Assembly: GCA_958296115.1 (NCBI GenBank)
Contig: OY282442.1
Location: forward strand, 2,938,009 to 3,002,008
Direction of reading: 5' to 3'
Origin: an uncultured Dehalococcoidia bacterium
Lineage (GTDB): Bacteria > Chloroflexota > Dehalococcoidia > Lucifugimonadales > CAJWER01
DNA: 64,000 nt
Of this stretch, positions 38,183 to 47,211 are shown one piece after another. How positions within the stretch are numbered: the stretch's first letter is position 1; each line of letters starts with the position of its first letter. The position numbers were made by a program, and so were the translations under genes. The notes beneath the pieces are model-generated. The model was given only the letters and a program-made list of their open reading frames with translations, was not told the DNA's origin and searched no databases.

Positions 38183-38298
38183 CCTGGCGGTGACCTATTT
38201 TCCCACACCCTCGCGAGTGCAGTATCGTCAGCGCTGAGACGTTTCACTTCCGTGTTCGGGATGGGAACGGGTGGGGCCGCCTCGCTAGAACCACCAGG
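38183..38298 (-). rRNA. rrf: 5S ribosomal RNA
   Basis: 116 nt. Reading leftward it contains the invariant stretch CCCATCCCGAACACGGAAGT and GAAAATAGGTCACCGCC near the 3' end; the ends CCTGGTGGTT and ACCGCCAGG pair. There is no 23S or 16S gene beside it: upstream (38299-39449) holds only a promoter and repeats. A run of five T lies just past the 3' end (GGGGGCTTTTTCAT), a probable terminator. It is therefore transcribed alone. Confidence 0.96.
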
Positions 38299-38362
38299 GG
38301 AACTATTAGTTCATACCACGACCGGGCTGATTGATATTAGACCCGGTTCAGGTCTGCAAGCC

Positions 38363-38391
38363 AGTATACAGCCAACCACTGGGCTAGTCAA
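38363..38391 (-). promoter_or_regulatory. 5S rRNA promoter
   Basis: Read leftward: TTGACT (38391-38386), 17-bp spacer, TATACT (38368-38363). Start near 38356, about 58 nt before mature 5S. Near-consensus, as expected for an rRNA gene. Confidence 0.75.
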
Positions 38392-38420
38392 TAACATTCG
38401 TCACCCAAAGCAGGGCAATC

Positions 38421-38719
38421 CCATCTTAATTCATCTTGGTAGGCGGACCCAACGTGAACCAGACCAACCCGCTTACGCTCTCCCGTCGAGGGAGAGGCGC
38501 CAGAATCAGGATTCGCGGGATTGTGGGATTCTCAGGATTGGGAGAATGCGCTCCCAGTATGAGGGGCGGCGCGCTCCTCACGAGTAGCGTTTGGCGTCGT
38601 GGGTCACCCTCACCCGCCAGCGGGGGATGAGGCGGGCGCGGGGGATGAGGCGGGCGCGCTGAATCGCCCTCACCCGTCAAGGGGGAGGGGAGGTTGCAGG
38701 CGGGACGCCTGCGCTCCTG
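38421..38719. repeat. Repeat R1 (copy 3) and REP-like palindromes, no gene
   Basis: CCCATCTTAATTCATCTTGG followed by TAGGCGGACCCAACGTGAAC resembles R1 at 10105 and 12024 and is closest to 57166. Then palindromes of the CTCTCCC-GTCGA-GGGAGAGG type near 38478 and decayed copies near 38620-38690. No gene seen. Confidence 0.75.
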
Positions 38720-38947
38720 CGCCTATGTCGTCTTGTCTCTGTCCGGCTCCTTTCGGTTGGCGCTCTGGCGGGTTCTAGCCGCCTTCTGCGCCTGATTCAC
38801 CCTCACCCTAGCCCTTTCCCGTCGAGGGAGAGGGGACAAGGCGGGGAATCGCCTTCATCCTGGCCCTTTCCCTTCGGGGGAGGGGACGCAGGGCGGGGGC
38901 GTTTGCCCTCACCCTGGCCCTTTCCCCCGTGAGGGAGAGGGTACTTG

Positions 38948-39384
38948 GCGGGTCTTGCGACCCGCGTCCTGTCTACTCCTGGCTTCTCCCGCTCTCGCGG
39001 GAGATGAGTTTGCCTTGCAAGGCAGTGACTCCGGTACTTGCTTCGAGGATGCCGACGTCGATCGCCCGCCGACACTGGGGGTGCAGCCCCTCCTCTAACT
39101 TTCCCGGACGGCTGACGGGCCCTTGCGGGACCGCCTGCGTTTCGCGCTTGTTCCTTCCACCCGCCAAGGCGTCGGGCTGCGCTGGCTACGGTCCTCCCGG
39201 TCGTCCGAGAGTCCGCACCTGGAACGGGGGAGACGCATTTGGCACTACGTCCTCCTGGCGAGGCGCCGAAACACAGAGGGACCTTCTCGTACACGCGGGG
39301 GCCCCGTCCAACAGCAGCGGCGTGTATGATGCCAAGGGCAGAGGTGGGCTCTATGCTCGTTTGGGATACGCCCCTTCGGGCCGT
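38948..39384 (-). ncRNA. Candidate structured RNA, copy B
   Basis: Leftward ~437-nt predicted transcript ending in GCGGGTC-GCAA-GACCCGC (38948-38965). The hairpin near the 3' end is CTCCCGC-GAGA-GCGGGAG, fully paired. The ACGCA arm of the central hairpin reads ACGTA here, keeping the stem through a G-U pair. The variable 5' third differs most from the other copies, while the last ~250 nt are nearly unchanged. Confidence 0.65.
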
Positions 39385-39390
39385 CTATCA

Positions 39391-39420
39391 GAATAGCACG
39401 GCTGTTCTCGCGGTGTCAAG
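39391..39420 (-). promoter_or_regulatory. Promoter of element E RNA, copy B
   Basis: Read leftward: TTGACA (39420-39415), 18-bp spacer, TATTCT (39396-39391), behind AATTGCCCC repeats. Confidence 0.7.
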
Positions 39421-39449
39421 GGGCAGTTTGGGGCAATTTTGGGGCAATT

Positions 39450-40556
39450 TCACCGACTGGAATTGGCAGCTCCGCCGAGGGTCAGGGCGCGGTCAGCCAA
39501 GGGCAGGTCTATTCTGCGGCCGCCCTGTCGGTGGGATTCTCGCAGCGCGATGGCCGTCTCCAGGGCCTCTCGGCCGAACTCGCCCGGGCATATCTCTTCG
39601 CGGCCGGCCTCGATTGAGCGGGCTACGCCCTCTATGGCGTCCACCATCGAGCTTCGGGGGCGCCACGGATAGGGAAACATGCGGCGGGACTCGTACCTGA
39701 TGCTGGTATCGCCCGACGGCTCGTCCAGCGTCCATAGATCGAACTCGGCGTGGTGATGCCGTGAGATGATGCGTCCGCGCTCGCATAGGAACTCTATGGA
39801 CCACGTCCCTGAGGGTGAGCGGGAGTTCAGCATGGCGCGGACGCCGTTCTGGTAGAAGACGTAGCCGGAGCCGGAGAGGTCACCGTCTCCCACCGCGGCT
39901 TCGTCGTCGTCCACGTGGCCGAATACCCACTGCGCGGGAGCGCCGGCAAACAGCCTGAGCAACGCAAGAGTATGGCTCCCGATGTTCGAGAGCGCCATTG
40001 GGGTATTGCAGACCATGGAGCGCAAGGGGCCTATGTCGCCGCGCCCTATGAGCTCACGCGCGGATGTGTAGGGCGCGTACCAGTTCAGGTGGCAGGCGAC
40101 GGAGAGGATGGCGCCCGACCGTCTGCAGGCGTCTATCATGGCATCCGCTTCTGCCAGCGAACGGCACAAGGGCTTGGTGGCGAAGATAGCCTTCACGCCG
40201 GCCTCGGCCAGCCCGATCACGACGTCGGGGCGCTCTTCCGGGCGCGTGGTGACGCTCACGATGTCCGGCTTCTCGCGTTCTACCATCTCGCGGAAGTCCG
40301 TGTAGAGGGCGTTCACTCCCCAGCGCCCGCGGAACTCCTCAAGCTTGCTCCTGTCCAGATCGACCCCGGCAACCAGCTCGACGCCGGACGCTTCCATCAT
40401 CGCGGGCGCGTGGGCCCACGGCCACGGATAGTGGGGCATGCCGACGTGCTCGTCGTCGATAGCGCTGCCCATACGCCCGCAGCCGACCACTGCGCCGCGG
40501 TAAGAGCCGCTGGGCCGGGACTCTTCGACTACTTGGTATGCTGGCTTGCCGCTCAT
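39450..40556 (-). CDS. Gfo/Idh/MocA family oxidoreductase, divergent
   Basis: 368 residues. Rossmann start GAVVGCGRMGSAIDD, then DFREMVEREKPDIVSVTTRP and FATKPLCRSLAEADAM. The family's EKP motif reads TKP here: the Lys is kept but the preceding Glu is Thr. The C-terminal domain (LNWYAPYTSARELIGRGDIG, NIGSHTLALLRLF) fits the fold. Substrate unknown, probably a sugar or polyol derivative. 35 bp upstream of the PhyH gene on the same strand (stop of PhyH at 40592), so PhyH-Gfo/Idh are probably one transcript and may act in one catabolic route. The last residues reach the edge of element copy B. Confidence 0.9.
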   Translation of the reverse strand: MSGKPAYQVVEESRPSGSYRGAVVGCGRMGSAIDDEHVGMPHYPWPWAHAPAMMEASGVELVAGVDLDRSKLEEFRGRWGVNALYTDFREMVEREKPDIVSVTTRPEERPDVVIGLAEAGVKAIFATKPLCRSLAEADAMIDACRRSGAILSVACHLNWYAPYTSARELIGRGDIGPLRSMVCNTPMALSNIGSHTLALLRLFAGAPAQWVFGHVDDDEAAVGDGDLSGSGYVFYQNGVRAMLNSRSPSGTWSIEFLCERGRIISRHHHAEFDLWTLDEPSGDTSIRYESRRMFPYPWRPRSSMVDAIEGVARSIEAGREEICPGEFGREALETAIALRESHRQGGRRIDLPLADRALTLGGAANSSR

Positions 40557-40591
40557 CCGCGCCTACTACTCATCCCCTGTGGGTGCCCAAG

Positions 40592-41392
40592 CTAGTCGTA
40601 GTTGCTCGACGTGTGGTCGCCGAGCAGGCGGCGTTGCCGCGGAGTGCATCTCGCTATGATATTGGGGTCGAACTGGAACTTGTTCAGGTAGGGCGGGAAC
40701 TTCTGCGTGATCATGCGCTTGGCGTAGTGGACCTGGAGAAGGTAGCGGTCCTCGCCGCTTCGGTTCGCCGTGCCGCGGTGCCATACCTCGCATCGGAACA
40801 TCACCACGTCGCCGGCCTTGCACAACACGCTCTTCTCAGTGCGTCCATCCCATTCGGCGTCGCCCTCGGGGCGTCGTCCCGACAGGTGGCTGCCCGGTAT
40901 GAACTTCGTCGGCCCAAGCGCCTCGTACATGTCGTTGAGGTAGTAGTGGGCGGTGGTGATGAATACGGGCATCTTGACGCGGGGATCGGCGAGCACGTCC
41001 TGGGGCAGCTCGACCGGGAGCCAGTCGCAGTGGAGCTGCTGGTCGGGGCGGCCTGGCCCGGTAACCCACGCAGTCATGCCGATCACGTGGCAGTCGTCGC
41101 CGTGTACGGCTTCCGCCAGGTCTATCACGTCCTGCCGGTCGAGGTACTGGAGGAAGATTGGGTCGCGGTTGAAGACGTTGTTGATGTGCTTGTTCAGGAA
41201 GCCGCCGTCGCCTGGGGTCGTGTAGCGGTTGAAGCTGGCCTCAATCGGCGTCAGCCTGTCCATCACTTCCTTGAGCTCCGCCACCTGGTCGGCCCCCAAC
41301 GCTCCCGGAACGTAGGCGTAACCGTCCTCCTCGATGCCCTTGATTCGGCTGGCAAGGTCGGGCTGCGGTTTCAGGTCTAGCGATTCCGCCAT
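40592..41392 (-). CDS. PhyH-family Fe(II)/2-oxoglutarate dioxygenase
   Basis: 266 residues from the ATG at 41392, which has GGGAGG 7 bp upstream; the longer frame crosses the divergent gene's start. The 2-His-1-carboxylate iron site is complete: HxD in QQLHCDWLPV and the distal His in EVWHRGTANRSGEDRYLL, whose Arg binds 2-oxoglutarate. VMFRCEVWHRG and FIPGSHLSGRRP are typical. Contrast with the HxG member at 13529. Substrate unknown. Divergent from the NAD-kinase-like gene and followed by a Gfo/Idh gene. Confidence 0.9.
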   Translation of the reverse strand: MAESLDLKPQPDLASRIKGIEEDGYAYVPGALGADQVAELKEVMDRLTPIEASFNRYTTPGDGGFLNKHINNVFNRDPIFLQYLDRQDVIDLAEAVHGDDCHVIGMTAWVTGPGRPDQQLHCDWLPVELPQDVLADPRVKMPVFITTAHYYLNDMYEALGPTKFIPGSHLSGRRPEGDAEWDGRTEKSVLCKAGDVVMFRCEVWHRGTANRSGEDRYLLQVHYAKRMITQKFPPYLNKFQFDPNIIARCTPRQRRLLGDHTSSNYD

Positions 41393-41468
41393 TTTCAGTC
41401 CTCCCTGGTTGCCCACGACTGTTCGGTCGGTACGCTCGGCGATGATACACTCCCTAGCGGCGCGTAGT

Positions 41469-42596
41469 ATGAAAAGAATCGGCCTCATAGTCAATCCCAT
41501 AGCGGGAATGGGCGGGCGCGTTGGACTGAAGGGCACTGACGGCCCTGCGGCGCAGGCCCGCGCCCGCGAGCTCGGCGCGCGCCCGGAAGCCCCAGCCCGC
41601 GCCGTCGAGGCGCTGCGCTCCCTGGCGGCTGGCGTCCGTGAGATAGAGCTGCTCAGCTATCCTGCGGAGATGGGCGCGGATGAGGCCAGGGCCGCGGGGT
41701 TCTCGCCCATCGTCATCGGCGAGGTCGTATCCGGAAGGACGTCGTCCGAGGATACCCGGCGCGCCGCGCTGGACATGGCCGACCGTGGCGTTGACCTGCT
41801 GCTATTCGCGGGCGGCGACGGTACGGCGCGGGACGTGCTGGACGCCGTAGGCCAGAGGGTAGCGGCGCTGGGGATACCGGCTGGAGTCAAGGTACACTCG
41901 GCGCTCTTCGGCACGACTCCGAGGGACGCCGGGCGCGTTGCGCTGTCGTACGTTCGAGGCGAGATCCAGGGCACGCGGGACGCGGAGGTCATGGACAGCG
42001 ACGAGGACGCGCTCCGGCAGGGCATAGTCTCGGCCCGGCTGCACGGCTATCTCAGGACACCCGACGACACGGCCCGCGTGCAGGCGGTGAAGGCGGGCGG
42101 GACCGCGACGGCGGCGGATTCGCTGGAGCGGCTCGCGTCCGCCGTCGCGGAGAGCATGGAGGCGGGCGTAGTGTACGTCATGGGGCCCGGCTCGACGGTT
42201 GCGGCCATCATGGACGCGATGGGCCTCGAGGGCGCTCTGCTGGGCGTGGACGTGGTGCGGGACGGGGCGCTCCTGGCCGCCGACGTCGGCGAGAGTCAGA
42301 TACTGGAGCTAATGGAGGGCGAGGATGCCCGGGTCGTGGTTACCGTGATAGGAGGGCAGGGTTACATCCTGGGGCGCGGCAACGGGCAGATCAGCCCGCG
42401 GGTGATTCGCAAGGCGGGGAGCGGCAACGTCATAGTGGCTGCGACCAAGGAGAAGCTGGCGTCCCTGGGGGGGAAGCCGCTGCTGGTGGACACGGGGGAC
42501 GCGGCGCTGGATGCGGATCTCGCCGGCTACGCCCGGGTGATGACTGGTAGGGGAGAGTACGCGATGCGGCGGATTGGCGGGAGTGAGCCGGGTTAA
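41469..42596 (+). CDS. ATP-NAD kinase family protein (AcoX-like)
   Basis: 375 residues from the ATG at 41469 (KRIGLIVNPIAGMGGRVGLK). The nucleotide motif LLLFAGGDGTARDVLDAVGQ is that of NAD kinases and diacylglycerol kinases. The later part (VYVMGPGSTVAAIMDAMG, VVVTVIGGQGYILGRGNGQI) matches the AcoX-like branch, which is longer than NadK and often linked to diol or acetoin catabolism genes; here those are absent. Likely phosphorylates NAD or a related molecule, not proven. Divergent from the PhyH gene with 76 bp between them. The 3' end converges on ctaB. Confidence 0.82.
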   Translation: MKRIGLIVNPIAGMGGRVGLKGTDGPAAQARARELGARPEAPARAVEALRSLAAGVREIELLSYPAEMGADEARAAGFSPIVIGEVVSGRTSSEDTRRAALDMADRGVDLLLFAGGDGTARDVLDAVGQRVAALGIPAGVKVHSALFGTTPRDAGRVALSYVRGEIQGTRDAEVMDSDEDALRQGIVSARLHGYLRTPDDTARVQAVKAGGTATAADSLERLASAVAESMEAGVVYVMGPGSTVAAIMDAMGLEGALLGVDVVRDGALLAADVGESQILELMEGEDARVVVTVIGGQGYILGRGNGQISPRVIRKAGSGNVIVAATKEKLASLGGKPLLVDTGDAALDADLAGYARVMTGRGEYAMRRIGGSEPG

Positions 42597-42633
42597 GCTA
42601 TTCTCACCGATCCTTGCCACAAGGACCCCAGGG

Positions 42634-43527
42634 TCATATCCTTACCACGCTGTCGACCATGATGACGAGGAACAGCAACGCGAGGTAGGCGAGCGAGTAC
42701 AGATACGCCGGCTTCGCCCCCGCAATCCCAGGCATGCGCAGCAGCCGCCAGGCGTAGTAGATGAATCCCAGGCCGAGCGCCGACGACCCAGCCAGGTACA
42801 GCCAGCCCACCGCGTCTGTCGTGAAGAACATCGTCGTGAGCGCCAGCAGCAACAACGTGTATAGCAGCACAGATTGCTTCGTCTTGCGAACGCCCGCGAC
42901 TACGGGCAGCATCGGAACGCCCGCCCGCGAGTAATCGTTCTTGATAAGCAGCGCGAGCGCCCAAAAATGCGGCGGCGTCCAGAAGAACACTATCGCGAAC
43001 AGGTACAGCGCAGGCAGGTCCAACCCTCCCGTAACAGCCGACCAGCCGACCATCGGAGGGATAGCCCCGGCCGCGCCGCCTATCACGATGTTCTGTGGAG
43101 TGCTGCGCTTCAACATCCTGGTATAGACGAACACGTAGAACAGCGTGGCCAACAGCGTCAGAGCCGCGCTCAACAGGTTCACGCCCGATGCCAGTAGCCC
43201 GAACGCCGCCGCGTTCAACCCAATCCCGAACCACATCGCCCGTCCGGGGGAGATGCTGCCGCTGACTATCGGGCGGTTGGACGTGCGCGACATCAGGCTG
43301 TCTATGTCCGAGTCCAAGTAGTGATTGAGCGCGTTCGCGCCGCCCGCGGCAAGCGCTCCTCCGACCAGCGTCATCACTGCCAGCAAGGGATCAGGCGGCC
43401 CGCCCTTCGCCAAGAACATCCCGCCGAGCGCCGTGAACACCAGAAGCGAGATGATGCGCGGCTTGGTGAGCGCGACGTAACCCCTGATAACCGACCCGGA
43501 GCGGCCCGCCGCTGTCGAAGCTGTCAT
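42634..43527 (-). CDS. ctaB: Protoheme IX farnesyltransferase (heme O synthase)
   Basis: 297 residues from the ATG at 43527; a longer frame overlaps ctaA. UbiA-type prenyltransferase with about nine membrane helices. Motifs: LTKPRIISLLVFTALGG, the first Asp-rich site ANALNHYLDSDIDSLMSRT, RMLKRSTPQNIVIGGAAGAI, and WTPPHFWALALLIKNDY with the following YSRAGVPMLPVVAG. Adds farnesyl to heme B, giving heme O. Overlaps ctaA by 4 bp (ATGA). Together they supply heme A for an aa3-type oxidase, which shows aerobic respiration. Confidence 0.96.
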   Translation of the reverse strand: MTASTAAGRSGSVIRGYVALTKPRIISLLVFTALGGMFLAKGGPPDPLLAVMTLVGGALAAGGANALNHYLDSDIDSLMSRTSNRPIVSGSISPGRAMWFGIGLNAAAFGLLASGVNLLSAALTLLATLFYVFVYTRMLKRSTPQNIVIGGAAGAIPPMVGWSAVTGGLDLPALYLFAIVFFWTPPHFWALALLIKNDYSRAGVPMLPVVAGVRKTKQSVLLYTLLLLALTTMFFTTDAVGWLYLAGSSALGLGFIYYAWRLLRMPGIAGAKPAYLYSLAYLALLFLVIMVDSVVRI

Positions 43528-44447
43528 TCCACACCCCCCATCGAGACCTCGCGCCGCCGAGAGTACAGCAGGGCGGTCATGAGCAGCAGCGCGACCCATG
43601 CCAAGGTCGCCATGCTGAGATGCGCGGCTCGCATCTCGGCTGTGAAACCAGCCCAGACCACCACCGCTCCCACAAGGGTCTGAGCAAGCAGGACCGCGGC
43701 GGTCCCGGCCGCGGCGGCCCGAACCGACGGATATGCCGCCGCGCGAGTCCACACGCCCCAGGCCGCGGCTAGAACGACCACCCCGACGATAGCCGCAAGG
43801 TATCTATGCCCCATGTGGACCGCATAGGCCGCGCCCTGCGGGAACAGGCTGCCCCGGCAGAGCGGCCACGTCCCACAGGAAGATCCCGCGCCGTATCCGA
43901 CCATGAACGACCCCGACAGGATCAGGATGAACATCCCAAGCAGCGCCGCGTGGAGAAGCATCCCGCCTGGCCGCCTGCGGTCCCGCGATGGAGCCGGTCC
44001 CCTGTGCCAGCCCTCGACCGCCGCCACGATGACGCAGGCTATCAGGGCCTCCGCTAGGGCCAAGTGAATCAGCCGCGCCCACCACTCCAGCTCGGTCAGC
44101 ACGGTCACCCCGCCCAAGGCCCCCGCGACCACCACGAGAACGACCGCGCCGACCATCGGGTACAGCACGAGCTTGGATCTGCGGTAAGACGTCCAGGCGA
44201 TGACTGCCCCCGCGATTACCAGCAGCCCCAGCAGCGACCCAGACAACCGATGGCTGTACTCGATCAGGGTAGCCGCGTCGAACGGAGGAATCAGCCTGCC
44301 GTGACAGAGCGGCCAATCCGGACATCCCAGCCCAGACCCCGTAACGCGAACGACGCCTCCAAGCGTAACCTGCCCAAACGCTGCGACCACCGCAGCCGCC
44401 GACAGCGCACGGAACGCGCTCTGGGCTCTATCGCCGCGCAAGGTCAT
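43524..44447 (-). CDS. ctaA: Heme A synthase (COX15/CtaA)
   Basis: 307 residues, eight membrane helices. Heme ligand histidines in LIEYSHRLSGSLLG and VHMGHRYLAAIVG. Two extracellular Cys pairs in the repeated pattern VTGSGLGCPDWPLCHG and GAGSSCGTWPLCRG, one per half of the protein, as in Bacillus CtaA-type enzymes. Converts heme O to heme A by oxidising the C8 methyl group. First gene of ctaA-ctaB. Confidence 0.95.
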   Translation of the reverse strand: MTLRGDRAQSAFRALSAAAVVAAFGQVTLGGVVRVTGSGLGCPDWPLCHGRLIPPFDAATLIEYSHRLSGSLLGLLVIAGAVIAWTSYRRSKLVLYPMVGAVVLVVVAGALGGVTVLTELEWWARLIHLALAEALIACVIVAAVEGWHRGPAPSRDRRRPGGMLLHAALLGMFILILSGSFMVGYGAGSSCGTWPLCRGSLFPQGAAYAVHMGHRYLAAIVGVVVLAAAWGVWTRAAAYPSVRAAAAGTAAVLLAQTLVGAVVVWAGFTAEMRAAHLSMATLAWVALLLMTALLYSRRREVSMGGVE

Positions 44448-44533
44448 CCAGTGTGCGGAAGTGCGGGTGTGGCAAGGCCAGGCAGTGGTTCACGAGGTCA
44501 GGCTACCAGATTCGCAAAATCGAGGTCAACGAA

Positions 44534-45559
44534 TTACGCGCCATCCCTCCCAACCAACACCCTGACCCTGTGATACCCGGTCGCCCCGTCAGGATAGACA
44601 CCGCTCTCTATCGGCGTCTGTAGCGCTCCCTTGCCGTCCGTGGCGCGCGCGCTCAGCGTCATTGGGCCTGGCCCCGTCGGCTCGACGGCCGTGTCCCAGC
44701 TAACCCAGGTGAAGGGCGAAAGAGGCTCGCTCAGCCGGTCGACCTGTGCCCACGTCCGCTCGCCGTCCACGCTCAACTCGACGTTAGAGATGCCGCGGTC
44801 CCCAGAGAAGGCCACGCCCGCGACAGTCAGCGGCCCAACCGGATACTCCGACCCAGGCTCAGGGCGCGCTATCTTCGACATCGTCTTGATTATCGGGTTG
44901 TCGGTGCGGCCCCGGCGTTCCCAGTAGCCCAGGAAATCATGGTCCACGGGCGCAATCTTCGTGAGCCACTTGACGCTCTTGTATCCGAACAGCCCCGGAA
45001 CGACCAGCCGCGCCGGGAACCCGTGCTCGTTCGGCAGCGCCTCCCCGTTCATCTCATAGACCACCATCGGCTCGCCGCTCATCGCCCTGCCGACAGAGAT
45101 CCCGTTCGTGAAGCCGTCCGCTGACTCGAACGTTACGTCAATGGCGTCGGGCGCGAGTCCCGCCTCCTCCAGAATCGCGCTCAACCGCGCTCCTCGCCAC
45201 TTCGCGTTGCCTATGAGGTCCCCGCCGACCACGTTGCCGACGCACTCCAGCGTCACGTACTCCTCTACCGACGGCATGGCTCGCAGATCCTCGTAGGATA
45301 GCGTGAAGGGATTGCCGACGAACCCCGCGACCTCCAGCCGCCAGTCGTCGACCTTGACGACGGGGTCCGCGTCGTTCTTCGACACCACGTAGAAGAGCGA
45401 GTTCGGGGTAACCTCGGTGGCGAGGCCGTTCGGTCCCGGCCTGGCTAGGCCCGCGTTTTCCCGCCGCAAGCCCCGCAGCAATATCGGAACCCCAAGCGCT
45501 CCCGCCGCTGCGAGCGCCCCAAGCCCGGCGGCCCCGGCCAAGAACCTCCGTCGAGTCAT
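44534..45559 (-). CDS. Tat-exported molybdopterin oxidoreductase (sulfite-oxidase fold)
   Basis: 341 residues from the ATG at 45559 (MTRRRFLAGAAG), which begins a twin-arginine signal (RRRFLAG) with a hydrophobic stretch after it. The Moco domain of the sulfite oxidase/YedY type follows: SYEDLRAMPSVEEYVTLECVGN, whose Cys is the likely Mo ligand, then WRGARLSAILEEAG and LPNEHGFPARLVVPGLFGYK. A C-terminal Mo-co dimerisation domain (VAFSGDRGISNVELSVDGER) supports sulfite oxidase over YedY. Substrate may be sulfite; no cytochrome partner is adjacent. The small unknown gene at 45592 lies just upstream. Confidence 0.88.
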   Translation of the reverse strand: MTRRRFLAGAAGLGALAAAGALGVPILLRGLRRENAGLARPGPNGLATEVTPNSLFYVVSKNDADPVVKVDDWRLEVAGFVGNPFTLSYEDLRAMPSVEEYVTLECVGNVVGGDLIGNAKWRGARLSAILEEAGLAPDAIDVTFESADGFTNGISVGRAMSGEPMVVYEMNGEALPNEHGFPARLVVPGLFGYKSVKWLTKIAPVDHDFLGYWERRGRTDNPIIKTMSKIARPEPGSEYPVGPLTVAGVAFSGDRGISNVELSVDGERTWAQVDRLSEPLSPFTWVSWDTAVEPTGPGPMTLSARATDGKGALQTPIESGVYPDGATGYHRVRVLVGRDGA

Positions 45560-45591
45560 GCGGACCGACGCCGGGCCCCGCCGATGCAAGG

Positions 45592-46020
45592 CTAGTCCCG
45601 CATGGACTTGTACAACCGGCTCGGCAACTGGGTCAGGTAGTTCTCGCCGCCCATCGAATCGCCCCCTGCGACCAGCGTGAAGCCGTGCTCGCCCTTGACC
45701 TTCATCTCGTTGGGACGGGCCAGCACGACCCCTGCCGCCATCCTCTCGTTGAGCGCCACATTCATCTTCCAAGTCAATTCCAGCGACTCGACGGGCAACC
45801 CCACCGTGTTGAAGACGACCTCGTGATACTTGAGCCGCCGCGTAACCACGACCGACGAGCCGTCCCATGCGTCCGAGCCGCCCAAAGGCTCCTCGAACCT
45901 GACGCTTACCTTCCCGCCGCCCTTGTCGATGGAGAGCGTGGCCCTGTGCGCGCCCTTGTCCCCCGGCAGCCGGACCTCGCCGCCCAGCTCGATACCGCCG
46001 TCCCTCGTCGTCTCAGCCAT
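45592..46020 (-). CDS. Unknown small protein next to the molybdoenzyme
   Basis: 142 residues, beta-rich and soluble by composition, no signal or membrane segment. Recognisable stretches are ELGGEVRLPGDKGAHRATLS and SSVVVTRRLKYHEVVFNTVG; 'PGDK' resembles AroA only by chance. 32 bp separate it from the Tat signal of the molybdoenzyme, on the same strand, so co-expression is likely. I do not recognise the family. Good GC-rich third positions speak for a real gene. Confidence 0.65.
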   Translation of the reverse strand: MAETTRDGGIELGGEVRLPGDKGAHRATLSIDKGGGKVSVRFEEPLGGSDAWDGSSVVVTRRLKYHEVVFNTVGLPVESLELTWKMNVALNERMAAGVVLARPNEMKVKGEHGFTLVAGGDSMGGENYLTQLPSRLYKSMRD

Positions 46021-46097
46021 GAGCTTTGCAGTCTCCTACTTGCTTATGCTCGCGGTCCCTACGTTACCCGCCCGGCGCTGGGTTCGCAAGCCCGGCT

Positions 46098-47177
46098 CTA
46101 TCTCGTCACTGCGCCGTCCGGGGCGATGCGCCGGACACGCTCGCCGCCGGTGTACGCAACCGCCGCGTAGGACGCCTCCACGCGCTGCCCAGCCTCGACC
46201 GTCAACGCCGTGCCGTTCTCTATCGCCTGCGCCAGTCCCTGGTTCGTGTAGCTCGTGAAGGGCTCCAGTCCGATGTTGTACGTCCGCCCGTACCACGGGT
46301 AACCGAAGCCGCCGCCGAAGGACTGCCAGTACCACAGGTATCGGAACAGGTCCTTGGGATACGCGGCTCCGAACCCCACACCCCGCTTTGTGTCCGTGAC
46401 CGCGTACCACCCTTCCGGCGTGTCCCGAATGTAGGCCATGTCGTAAGAGCGGTAGCTCTTCGGCGGTATTACGCTCGAATCCACACGCCCGCCCTCGATG
46501 CCCTCGACCCAAGGCCATGGTCCCTCGAACCCGGCCTTCAGCTTGTTGTTCGGATGAAAGTCCTCCGGGTGTGTCATGATAGCGCCGCCTGGAAGGTCAA
46601 TGACGCAATGCTCGTTGAGGAAAGGCTCCCCGATGGCGATATGCTCGCCCCACACCGCGTGCGCGATCTCCTCCCCCTCGTTCACGAGCGCCTGGTCCGT
46701 AATCAGGACCGCGGAACCCGCCGTCATGGTCATCGTCTTCTCGAAATAGAACGGCGTCCGGGCAGCCCTCACCCAGCACTTCAGCGACACCCTCTCGGCA
46801 CAGTCCTCCACGATAGCCGCGTCCCACGGCACGGTGTTCACCTCGGCGTGGAGGCCGAGATTCACGTCCCCGTACTGCGAGGGAAAGCCCCCGCCAGGAA
46901 GCACCGTCTGCCATCCGCCCTCGTACTGGTCGAGCCAGAGCTCCGTGGGCGAACCCGTCGTGGGGACGAAACCCTTGAGGTCACGCACGCCCCAGGGAGA
47001 GCGCCATACGAAGTCGGTGTCGGTGGGCTTGTGCAGGAACTCGTACACGTCCGCGCCCTTGCCTATCAGGACTACAACCCTGAGATGCTCGTTCTCGAGC
47101 ACAGCAGCGCGATGCCCCCGATAAGTCCACGAATCGCTTATCCTGCACCCGTAATTCCGCTCAACTCGATAACTCAC
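46098..47177 (-). CDS. DUF4432/aldose-1-epimerase-like protein
   Basis: 359 residues. Beta-sandwich carbohydrate-binding fold of the galactose-mutarotase type: NEHLRVVVLIGKGADVYEFL, SPWGVRDLKGFV, LPGGGFPSQYGDVNLGLHAE and VWGEHIAIGEPFLNEH give the DUF4432 pattern, with His residues in GLHAEV and WGEHIAIG as candidates for the epimerase site. It probably acts on or binds a sugar. No signal peptide. Downstream of the SDR gene on the same strand (34 bp), hinting at a shared sugar pathway. Confidence 0.78.
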   Translation of the reverse strand: MSYRVERNYGCRISDSWTYRGHRAAVLENEHLRVVVLIGKGADVYEFLHKPTDTDFVWRSPWGVRDLKGFVPTTGSPTELWLDQYEGGWQTVLPGGGFPSQYGDVNLGLHAEVNTVPWDAAIVEDCAERVSLKCWVRAARTPFYFEKTMTMTAGSAVLITDQALVNEGEEIAHAVWGEHIAIGEPFLNEHCVIDLPGGAIMTHPEDFHPNNKLKAGFEGPWPWVEGIEGGRVDSSVIPPKSYRSYDMAYIRDTPEGWYAVTDTKRGVGFGAAYPKDLFRYLWYWQSFGGGFGYPWYGRTYNIGLEPFTSYTNQGLAQAIENGTALTVEAGQRVEASYAAVAYTGGERVRRIAPDGAVTR

Positions 47178-47211
47178 TGCCAGCCTCCGGGTCCTGCGCT
47201 GAATGCGGCCC

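Larger units (their letters stand above)
38720..39455 (-). repeat. Multicopy element E, copy B
   Basis: Reversed copy of the element at 12496-13215. The AATTGCCCC repeats at its far end (39421-39455) touch the 3' end of the Gfo/Idh gene at 39450. Confidence 0.9.

Noticed and set aside
38299..39449. Hidden 23S rRNA next to 5S
   Set aside because: Sequence holds only promoter and repeats; no conserved 23S stretches were seen.
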